This document shows positions 1-4,510 of a stretch of 16,072 bases of DNA, one piece after another. Each line of letters starts with the position of its first letter. Within the stretch, counting starts at the first letter, position 1. The notes below the pieces were generated by a model that saw nothing but the letters and a program-made list of their open reading frames with translations, searched no databases and had not been told where the DNA came from. Source of the DNA: Candidatus Shapirobacteria bacterium. Lineage in GTDB: Bacteria > Patescibacteriota > Microgenomatia > UBA12405 > UBA6130. The stretch is from assembly GCA_027007615.1 (NCBI GenBank), contig JALTFB010000066.1, forward strand, positions 1-16,072, given 5' to 3'. The position numbers were made by a program, and so were the translations under genes.

Positions 1-688
1 GGTACTCCCCTACCCTGCTATCCGGCCGGCGGTCGTAAAAATGAAAGCGGATTTTTGAAGTGAGATAAGCCCTTTCCTTTAAAGATTTAAGAATTCTCTT
101 GCCGTCAAACTCATGGGTTTGCTTGAAAATACTGGCATCGGGCTTAAAAGTGGTTGTGGTACCGCTAATCGTAGCTGGTAAAATCTTGGCTAAGAAAGGA
201 TGATGGCCCTTTTTGGTAACGCTTACCCCATTTCGGGGAATGCCGCGGCGGTACTCTTGGTAATAAATTTTATTGTTGCGGCGCACCTCAACCCAAAGCC
301 ATTCCGAGAGAGCGTTAACCACACTGGAGCCGACTCCATGCAAACCGCCGGAAATCTTATAAGCTTTGCCGTCAAATTTTCCGCCGGCGTGAAGTTTGGT
401 CATCACGATTTCAAGGGCGCTTTTTTTATGTTTAGCAATAACGTCAACGGGAATGCCGCGGCCGTTATCGGCTACGGTGGCCGACCCATCAGCGTTGATA
501 ACAATCCAAATGTCGCTGGCGTAACCGGCTAAGGCCTCGTCAATGGAATTATCAATAATCTCGTTTAGACAATGATGTAATCCGTTGACATCGGTGGAGC
601 CGATATACATGGCCGGGCGTTTGCGCACCGGTGTTAGCCCTTCAAGGACAACGATCTGTTTGCCGGTATAATTGCTTTGCTTATTCAT
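1..688 (-). CDS. gyrB: DNA gyrase subunit B, N-terminal part (cut by window edge)
   Basis: This gene encodes the ATPase subunit of DNA gyrase, which with GyrA introduces negative supercoils. I translated the minus strand from the ATG at 688-686 and read 229 codons without a stop up to the left edge. The protein has VLEGLTPVRKRPAMYIGST near residues 14-32. The GHKL ATPase motifs follow: EIIDNSIDEA (43-52, with the likely catalytic Glu43 and Mg-binding Asn47), DNGRGIP (74-80), HAGGKF (100-105) and the glycine-rich lid SGGLHGVG (113-120). The transducer domain has just begun when the window ends, so the TOPRIM part lies outside. No Shine-Dalgarno sequence is visible. A sigma-70-type promoter sits at 729-757 with a terminator-like hairpin between it and the start. 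ParE is the main alternative, but a single GyrB-type enzyme is the more usual finding in small genomes. Confidence 0.95.
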   Translation of the reverse strand, partial: MNKQSNYTGKQIVVLEGLTPVRKRPAMYIGSTDVNGLHHCLNEIIDNSIDEALAGYASDIWIVINADGSATVADNGRGIPVDVIAKHKKSALEIVMTKLHAGGKFDGKAYKISGGLHGVGSSVVNALSEWLWVEVRRNNKIYYQEYRRGIPRNGVSVTKKGHHPFLAKILPATISGTTTTFKPDASIFKQTHEFDGKRILKSLKERAYLTSKIRFHFYDRRPDSRVGEY

Positions 689-700
689 AGTAGCAGCAAC

Positions 701-723
701 AAAAAAGCGGGCTTTGCCGCCTT
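701..723 (-). promoter_or_regulatory. Terminator-like hairpin in the gyrB leader
   Basis: On the minus strand, AAGGCGG (723-717) can pair with CCGCTTT (710-704) around a six-base loop. Six consecutive T (706-701) follow the GC-rich core. This has the form of a small intrinsic terminator, but it lies between the predicted gyrB promoter and the gyrB start, 12 bases before the ATG. It could be an attenuator or a stabilising 5'-end hairpin. No gene upstream on this strand needs a terminator, because the neighbour is a divergent tRNA gene. Confidence 0.45.
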
Positions 724-728
724 AGATA

Positions 729-757
729 ATTGTAGCCTCTTGAGGTCTTGATTGCAA
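729..757 (-). promoter_or_regulatory. Sigma-70-type promoter for gyrB
   Basis: On the minus strand, the -35 hexamer TTGCAA (757-752) is separated by exactly 17 bases from the -10 hexamer TACAAT (734-729). Transcription would start near 723-721, directly at the hairpin at 723-704, leaving a leader of about 35 bases. The promoter interleaves with the divergent tRNA promoter at 740-768. Confidence 0.6.
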
Positions 758-768
758 GCTAGTAAAAT
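740..768 (+). promoter_or_regulatory. Promoter for tRNA-Ala, interleaved with the gyrB promoter
   Basis: The -35 hexamer TTGAGG (740-745) is separated by 17 bases from the -10 hexamer TAAAAT (763-768). The predicted start near 775 is about nine bases before the mature tRNA 5' end. Its -35 box lies between the -35 and -10 boxes of the divergent gyrB promoter, so the two cannot be occupied by polymerase at the same time. Confidence 0.5.
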
Positions 769-783
769 AAGAAGCAGGAAGTT

Positions 784-856
784 GGGCCGGTAGCTTAGCT
801 GGAAGAGCACCCCGGTCGCATCGGGGAGGTCGCGGGTTCGAATCCCGCCCGGTCCA
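784..856 (+). tRNA. tRNA-Ala (anticodon CGC)
   Basis: A complete 73-base cloverleaf can be drawn by hand. The 7-bp acceptor stem is 784-790 with 849-855. The D stem is 793-796 with 805-808. The anticodon stem is 810-814 with 822-826, and the anticodon CGC at 817-819 follows U33. The variable loop has five bases (827-831), and the T arm is 832-848 with the standard TTCGAAT loop. The third acceptor pair is G3-U70, the main identity element for alanyl-tRNA synthetase, which fits the anticodon (reads GCG). The discriminator base is A856. The following bases are CTG, so CCA is not encoded and must be added by a nucleotidyltransferase. Residue 32 is G, an uncommon base there. Confidence 0.97.
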
Positions 857-860
857 CTGG

Positions 861-895
861 AGACTGGAACTAGGAACTAGGAGCTTGGAACTAGG
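861..895 (+). repeat. Degenerate 7-base tandem repeat (GGAACTA type)
   Basis: Just after the tRNA, units of the form GGAACTA and GGAGCTT recur head to tail. Related stretches occur at 979-1002 and 1060-1077. Such low-complexity tracts are not coding in any frame that I can support. Confidence 0.6.
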
Positions 896-905
896 TAAAA
901 TGAAA

Positions 906-919
906 AGCCCTGAAGGGCT
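906..919 (+). other. Small hairpin downstream of tRNA-Ala
   Basis: AGCCC (906-910) and GGGCT (915-919) form a 5-bp stem around a TGAA loop. It is the only compact hairpin close behind the tRNA on the plus strand. No T tract follows, so it is at best a processing or weak termination signal. It is followed by AAAGCTG-like low-complexity units at 923-946. Confidence 0.3.
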
Positions 920-978
920 GCTAAAAGCTGAAAGCCTAAAGCTCTGATAAGAAAGAAAAACTAATGTGAGAAATAATT

Positions 979-1077
979 GGGACTAGGAACTAGGAGCTAG
1001 GAAAAATTAAAAGTGAAAAGTGTAAAGTGGAAAAGAAGTGGAAAGTGAAAAGTTAAAATGGAGATAGGAGCTAGGTT
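979..1077 (+). repeat. Second tract of short tandem motifs
   Basis: The GGAACTA-type motif returns at 979-1002 and 1060-1077. Between them, 1009-1059 is a purine-rich run of variants of AAAGTGA and AAAGTGG. The tract has no credible reading frame and no T-rich termination signal. It looks like slipped-strand or duplicated low-complexity DNA. Confidence 0.6.
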
Positions 1078-1101
1078 AGAGGAACTTAACATCTAACACT
1101 T

Positions 1102-1142
1102 CGTCATCCCGCTCTTTCAAAAGAAAGGGCGGGATCTTCAGT
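1102..1142 (+). repeat. Hairpin repeat copy 1 (GTCATCC ... GGATCTTCAGT family)
   Basis: A 13-bp inverted repeat spans 1106-1135, with one G-T mismatch and an AAAA loop. It starts inside GTCAT and is followed by CTTCAGT. The outer bases are shared with the copy at 1336-1366 and, in reverse orientation, with the copy at 1185-1218. The inner stem differs in every copy. It could act as a transcription terminator or be a mobile palindromic element of the REP kind. Confidence 0.6.
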
Positions 1143-1184
1143 GAATAGTGAACTCACAATGTAAATAAGATAACCGCTGGAGAT

Positions 1185-1218
1185 ACTGAACCTTGCCTTC
1201 GGCAAGATCAGCATGACG
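1185..1218 (-). repeat. Hairpin repeat copy 2, inverted orientation
   Basis: On the minus strand this reads CGTCATGCTGAT, then the hairpin CTTGCC-GAA-GGCAAG, then a TTCAGT end. The outer ends match copies 1 and 3, while the stem is different. With copy 1 it forms a larger inverted pair (CGTCAT at 1102-1107 against ATGACG at 1213-1218). Confidence 0.5.
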
Positions 1219-1260
1219 GAGGAGATTTCTGTTCGGAATTTGGAATTTTACTTTTCTAGC

Positions 1261-1308
1261 TCCCCGCCACGGCGGGCAGGCAAACCACAATCCTCCGGCC
1301 GACGGATT
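1261..1308 (+). repeat. Two adjacent GC-rich palindromes
   Basis: CCCGCC (1263-1268) and GGCGGG (1271-1276) form one near-perfect palindrome. AATCC (1289-1293) and GGATT (1304-1308) form a second around a GGCC-centred loop. I take them as REP-like intergenic elements. Neither has a T tract that would make it an obvious terminator. Confidence 0.45.
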
Positions 1309-1335
1309 GAATTTCAAATAAAGACGAGAAGAAAT

Positions 1336-1366
1336 GTCATCCTGAACTTGTTTCAGGATCTTCAGT
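1336..1366 (+). repeat. Hairpin repeat copy 3
   Basis: ATCCTGAA (1339-1346) and TTCAGGAT (1352-1359) form a perfect 8-bp stem around CTTGT. GTCAT is at the start and CTTCAGT follows the stem, as in copy 1. From 1367 to 1454 I see nothing beyond ordinary AT-rich spacer. Confidence 0.6.
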
Positions 1367-1454
1367 AATAAAATCCCAATTTCCGAGAACCCTGTCTTGT
1401 CAGTCTATTTAGCTAGTCTCTAAGATTGACGGGAAGGTGGATAGAAATGCCATT

Positions 1455-1482
1455 TTGCCAATGGCTGAGAATTTGGTAAACT
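1455..1482 (+). promoter_or_regulatory. Promoter directly upstream of the gene at 1490
   Basis: The -35 hexamer TTGCCA (1455-1460, five of six consensus bases) is separated by 16 bases from TAAACT (1477-1482, four of six). Only seven bases separate the -10 from the ATG, so the transcript would begin at or just before the start codon. It would drive the five-gene operon 1490-4221. Confidence 0.5.
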
Positions 1483-1489
1483 GGAAATA

Positions 1490-2023
1490 ATGGAAAAGGA
1501 ACTGCGGCGGGTTTGGCGGTGGCAACTGGTTATAAACGGCTTTTTGCTTATTTTGCTGGCGGCGCAATTCCTTTTAAGGCCGCCATTTTCTCCGCTTTAT
1601 TGGCTGAATTTACTGCTGGCCGCCGGCGTTTCCATAGTGCTGCTGTGGTCCGATTTCATCGCCGCTTTTAATAGCTTCCCGTCTTTTCCCTTTCCCTTTC
1701 CCCTTTCCCGCCTGAATGCGGCCTTGCGGGCGCCGTTGATGAAGTTAGATTTTCAGGGCATTTTACATAATGTTTACGGCCAATTGACTTTGCTGGCGCT
1801 GGCGCTGTTTTTGGTGACTTCCAGCCATAGCCTCTTTGCTTTTAGCTGTTTATTCTTTTTGGCCGGTGACTTTTTGGTGGAAATTGCCTGCCTGCGCCGC
1901 CGGCCTTGGTACCAGGCGGTTTTGCAGCGGCAATTGCAAGCGCGAATTCAGGGCATTCGCTTTGCCTTGGGGATAAGCTTGGCCTTGTGGGTGTTAACGC
2001 TTTGGAAAATTTTGGTATGGTGA
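1490..2023 (+). CDS. Small integral membrane protein, function unknown
   Basis: This 177-residue protein is very hydrophobic and I do not recognise its family. Membrane-spanning stretches are likely near residues 12-29, 37-59, 98-111, 114-134 and 157-175. A basic cytoplasmic-looking patch (RRRPW, 136-140) lies before the last segment. The N-terminus is basic and there is no cleavable signal peptide. Residues 62-72 are a Ser/Phe-Pro repeat encoded by a CCCTTT-rich pyrimidine tract at 1683-1709. It is the first gene of a chain of five, preceded by a promoter whose -10 ends seven bases before the ATG. Its TGA overlaps the next ATG by seven bases (2017-2023), so the HEPN-like gene is probably translationally coupled to it. 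A role as membrane partner of that protein is only a guess. Confidence 0.7.
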   Translation: MEKELRRVWRWQLVINGFLLILLAAQFLLRPPFSPLYWLNLLLAAGVSIVLLWSDFIAAFNSFPSFPFPFPLSRLNAALRAPLMKLDFQGILHNVYGQLTLLALALFLVTSSHSLFAFSCLFFLAGDFLVEIACLRRRPWYQAVLQRQLQARIQGIRFALGISLALWVLTLWKILVW

Positions 2024-2514
2024 ACACCAGATATTTAAGCCAAGAAGAGCGAGAGTTGTTAGATGATGGCTTTTTCTTGCGCCGGCTGGCGAAACAAGGA
2101 ATTTTGCAAGACCATCTTTCCGACTATTCTTTCCTGGTGGCCCCTTTTGCTAAAGCCTATGAGGGGTTCTTGAAAAAATTTTTCTTCCAGCTTAATTTGA
2201 TTACCCAAAATGATTATTATGATGATCACTTCAGGGTTGGCAAAGTGCTTAATCCAAATTTGAAATACGAGCGTTTTTCAGTTTACCGTCCCTTGGAGCA
2301 GTTGGGTTTGGATCAGAAATCCATTGCTCCCCTGCTTTGGCGGGCTTGGAAAAAGGGCCGCAATTTGATTTTTCATTACTTTCCCCATAATTTGCAGCGG
2401 CTGACTCTAAGCCAGGCGGAGCAGCGCATCGAACTTATCATCAAGGCTATTAATACCGCCGAAGATGTCCTTGACAAAAAACTAAAAGGCGCGAATAATA
2501 AAACATTGACATGA
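2017..2514 (+). CDS. HEPN-like helical protein with an R-N-x3-H motif
   Basis: The 165-residue product appears all-helical. Residues 37-60 (DYSFLVAPFAKAYEGFLKK and on) look like the long first helix of a HEPN domain. Near the C-terminus comes GRNLIFHYFPHN, in which Arg115, Asn116 and His120 fit the HEPN ribonuclease signature R-x4-6-H with a polar residue after the Arg. A last helix (132-150) follows, as is usual in this fold. HEPN proteins are commonly metal-independent RNases in toxin-antitoxin and defence systems, and RnlA/LsoA-type toxins contain such a domain. I think this is a distant relative, which remains inference. I chose the ATG at 2017 because it overlaps the upstream stop. An in-frame ATG at 1906 would add 37 residues read in another frame of the membrane gene. 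The stop overlaps the ferredoxin ATG (ATGA at 2511-2514). No nucleotidyltransferase-type antitoxin is adjacent. Confidence 0.8.
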   Translation: MVNTRYLSQEERELLDDGFFLRRLAKQGILQDHLSDYSFLVAPFAKAYEGFLKKFFFQLNLITQNDYYDDHFRVGKVLNPNLKYERFSVYRPLEQLGLDQKSIAPLLWRAWKKGRNLIFHYFPHNLQRLTLSQAEQRIELIIKAINTAEDVLDKKLKGANNKTLT

Positions 2515-2708
2515 AAGTGCGGGTGGACAAAACCAAGTGCATTGGCTGCGGCACCTGCATAGCGGTAGCCGGCGATTTCTTTGGCTTAGCCGACCAGGGT
2601 AAAGCCAAGATAATCAAGCAGCCGCAGACGCCGGCCGATAAGGACGTTATTAAAAAAGCCCGGGAATTTTGTCCAACCGGGGCAATTATAATTGAGGAGG
2701 AAAAATGA
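2511..2708 (+). CDS. Single-cluster [4Fe-4S] ferredoxin
   Basis: This 65-residue protein is a small soluble electron carrier. Cys10, Cys13 and Cys16 (CIGCGTC) and the distant Cys54 followed by Pro55 provide four ligands for one [4Fe-4S] cluster. This is the arrangement of the short ferredoxins of Thermotoga and Pyrococcus, with no second cluster. The C-terminus is acidic (EEEK), as is common in ferredoxins. Its ATG overlaps the HEPN-like stop by four bases, and its own TGA overlaps the next ATG by four bases. The next gene encodes a thioredoxin-fold protein, so a redox link is tempting. However, this ferredoxin lacks a signal peptide and would be cytoplasmic, whereas its neighbour is predicted to face outward. 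Confidence 0.9.
   Translation: MKVRVDKTKCIGCGTCIAVAGDFFGLADQGKAKIIKQPQTPADKDVIKKAREFCPTGAIIIEEEK
2695..2700 (+). promoter_or_regulatory. Strong Shine-Dalgarno sequence inside the operon
   Basis: A perfect AGGAGG lies four bases before the ATG at 2705, within the end of the ferredoxin gene. It fixes the start of the thioredoxin-fold gene and shows that this organism uses Shine-Dalgarno initiation for at least some internal genes. Confidence 0.8.
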
Positions 2709-3685
2709 AGCTGAAAATAAAGATAGGCAAGTTTCCGGTTAAGAAAGCGTTAGTGGCGGTGGCGGTTTTGTTGGCATTTGCCGCTGGCTGGACGGGTAAA
2801 ACGCTGTTCGAGCGTTGGGAAGGGAAAAAGCTTGATTTGACCGGCAAGACAGTTGAAGAGTTTGCGGTTGAAAAATCGGCCCGGCCGAAGGTGGAAATGT
2901 TTGTTATGAGTTTCTGCCCTTATGGCAACCAAATAGAGGATAGTTTTCTGCCGGTGGTTAAGCTGTTGGGCGACAAGGTTGACTGGCAACCGCATTATAT
3001 AGTTAATAAGGTAAATTTGCAGCAAGTTTGCCAGCGCCAGGTTTACAGCCTAAAGCTTTGCCAGGAATATGTCCAACGCAAATATTTCCCGGATGTTAAA
3101 AGTTGCCGCCAGAGGCTCTATCCCAACTTGAAGGCTTGTTTGAAGCAACTGCGGCCGCAGGCGCTGCTGGTAAATCCCAACCAAGGTTATCTTTCCCTCC
3201 ACGGGCGCCAGGAACTAAATCAGGATGTGAGGGAAGTCTGCGCTTGGAATTTGAAGAAGGATGTTAAGCAGTGGTGGAATTTTATAACGGCGGTCGACAA
3301 GAACTGCAACATTGGCAATGTCGGCAGCTGTTGGCAGAAGCAGGCCAAGGACAACGGCTTTGAAGAGGCCAAGATTCAGCAGTGCTTTGATAAGGAGGCG
3401 CTTAAGATTCTGGCCGCCGAAGAAAAATTAAGCAATGAGAAGAAGGCAAGCGCTTCGCCAACGGTTTTCATTAATGGAGCTTCCTTCCCGCCCCAGAAAG
3501 CTTATGGCCAAAATATGGTGCTCCGCATCGGCAAGAAAGTTTTCTCGGTTGACCAATACCGTGATCCCGAGACTCTTAAAACGGCAATTTGCCGGGCATT
3601 TAAGAAAGCGCCCCGGGAATGTTCCAGCAAATTGGCGGTTACGGCTACTAAAGCTAAAACTAAGGCAGGTAATTGCGGATCTTAA
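2705..3685 (+). CDS. Membrane-anchored cysteine-rich thioredoxin-fold protein (DsbA/GILT-like)
   Basis: The 326-residue protein starts with a basic N-terminus and one hydrophobic segment (residues 15-29), so it is probably anchored with the rest outside the cytoplasm. A thioredoxin-type strand leads to the active-site-like CPYG (71-74), in which the usual second Cys is Gly. SPTVFING (251-258) looks like the cis-proline loop of DsbA-type proteins. Between them is a large insertion with Cys109, 119, 134, 145, 179, 201, 209 and 227; Cys296, 306 and 324 follow. That makes twelve cysteines in all, an even number that suits structural disulfides. Similar CPYG domains are known fused to vitamin K epoxide reductase-like proteins and in GILT-like thiol reductases. 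Its likely job is thiol-disulfide exchange at the cell surface, though the single active-site Cys leaves this open. The start is set by AGGAGG at 2695-2700. Confidence 0.85.
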   Translation: MKLKIKIGKFPVKKALVAVAVLLAFAAGWTGKTLFERWEGKKLDLTGKTVEEFAVEKSARPKVEMFVMSFCPYGNQIEDSFLPVVKLLGDKVDWQPHYIVNKVNLQQVCQRQVYSLKLCQEYVQRKYFPDVKSCRQRLYPNLKACLKQLRPQALLVNPNQGYLSLHGRQELNQDVREVCAWNLKKDVKQWWNFITAVDKNCNIGNVGSCWQKQAKDNGFEEAKIQQCFDKEALKILAAEEKLSNEKKASASPTVFINGASFPPQKAYGQNMVLRIGKKVFSVDQYRDPETLKTAICRAFKKAPRECSSKLAVTATKAKTKAGNCGS

Positions 3686-4221
3686 TGAAACGGCATCTGA
3701 ATGCTCAAGAACTGCGCCATCAACCGGTTAATTTGCAACTGAGACAAAGAATTAAGCGGAGTCCGATGGTTTTTGTTCTGGAAAATGTTATAGACACTTA
3801 TAATATAGGTTCATTTTTTCGGCTGGCCGATGCCGTTGCCGCCGAGAAAGTTTATTTAGCGGGAAGAACGGTGGCGCCCCCCAACGTTAAAATTCATCGG
3901 GCTTCGGTTGGCACCTGGCGCTGGGTGCCCTGGGAACAGAAACGCCAAACAAAACCGCTTTTGCTGGAGCTGAAAAAGCGAGGCTATCAATTAATAGCTG
4001 TAGAGCAAGTGAAAATCAGCCGCTGGTATTGGCAGATAAAGCCTAATTTTCCCGTAGCTTTGCTTTTAGGCAATGAAAGCCGCGGGTTAAGTTCGGAGGC
4101 GGTAGCTCTGGCGGATGTGTGTGCAAAATTGCCGATGGCGGGCATTAACCATTCCCTCAATGTTTATGCCGCCGCCGCGGTGGTGGGTTATCATTTTTAC
4201 CATCTTTATTCTCAACCTTAG
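3685..4221 (+). CDS. SpoU/TrmH-family RNA 2'-O-methyltransferase
   Basis: The 178-residue protein is a SPOUT-class enzyme that would methylate a ribose 2'-OH in tRNA or rRNA using S-adenosylmethionine. All three family motifs are present. Motif 1 is FVLENVIDTYNIGSFFRLADA (30-50) with the conserved Asn40 and Arg46. Motif 2 is LLLGNESRGL (126-135), and motif 3 is LPMAGINHSLNVYAAAAVV (149-167), which forms part of the knotted cofactor site. It lacks the N-terminal substrate-binding domain of RlmB, so it is a minimal form and its substrate cannot be named. I chose the ATG at 3685, which overlaps the preceding stop (TAATG). A TTG at 3673 would add only four residues. Its last 65 bases overlap a convergent gene on the other strand. 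Confidence 0.92.
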   Translation: MKRHLNAQELRHQPVNLQLRQRIKRSPMVFVLENVIDTYNIGSFFRLADAVAAEKVYLAGRTVAPPNVKIHRASVGTWRWVPWEQKRQTKPLLLELKKRGYQLIAVEQVKISRWYWQIKPNFPVALLLGNESRGLSSEAVALADVCAKLPMAGINHSLNVYAAAAVVGYHFYHLYSQP

Positions 4222-4510
4222 CTTTTTCCAGGCGCAATTGCTTTAGCTTCCACATAAAGAGCCGGGCCCGGTTTTTTATTTGCCGGCGGTTTTGGTCCTT
4301 TATAAAGAGGCGCGCCCTTTCCAGGATTTTTCGGGGCATTGTTTTTGCCAAGCGGATATAAAGGGAGCGATGGGGCCAATCATTAAGCTCATCGGCCAAT
4401 TGGAGCCCATAGGCCTGGAATTCTTTTTTAATGTAGCGCCGCCGCCGGGCCAGGTCTAATTGGCTTAAGAGTTTTTTTAACGATTTAACTTCCCCGCGCC
4501 GTTGCTTCAT
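4157..4510 (-). CDS. Small basic helical protein, function unknown
   Basis: The 117-residue product is rich in Lys and Arg and probably helical, with no membrane segment. The central part (residues 20-95, from ARRRRYIKKEFQAYGLQLAD to LFMWKLKQL) looks like a compact conserved domain I associate with hypothetical proteins of Patescibacteria. The tail after residue 95 is charged and disordered-looking (ENKDGKND, PPPRRRHKH). The high positive charge suggests binding to nucleic acid or ribosomes, but nothing proves this. Its ATG lies within the end of the MFS gene (26-base overlap), so it is probably co-translated with the transporter. Its 3' end overlaps the convergent methyltransferase gene by 65 bases, and no terminator is visible between them. 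Confidence 0.75.
   Translation of the reverse strand: MKQRRGEVKSLKKLLSQLDLARRRRYIKKEFQAYGLQLADELNDWPHRSLYIRLAKTMPRKILERARLFIKDQNRRQIKNRARLFMWKLKQLRLEKAKVENKDGKNDNPPPRRRHKH

Noticed and set aside
200..532. Plus-strand open frame of 110 codons
   Set aside because: It is antisense to the well-conserved GHKL domain of gyrB and its product resembles nothing. It is a shadow frame.
854..856. Apparent encoded CCA at the end of tRNA-Ala
   Set aside because: The bases CCA are the last two acceptor-stem bases plus the discriminator A. The true positions 74-76 read CTG.
861..1366. Possible CRISPR array
   Set aside because: The repeats are palindromes of different sequence at irregular spacing, together with low-complexity 7-base units. 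There are no constant direct repeats with equal spacers, and no cas genes are present.
1906..2016. N-terminal extension of the HEPN-like protein from an ATG at 1906
   Set aside because: The extra 37 residues are read from another frame of the membrane protein gene and are low-complexity. The ATG at 2017 overlaps the upstream stop as at the other operon junctions.
3673..3684. TTG start of the SpoU methyltransferase
   Set aside because: It would add four residues only and has no better ribosome-binding context. The ATG overlapping the preceding stop is more plausible.
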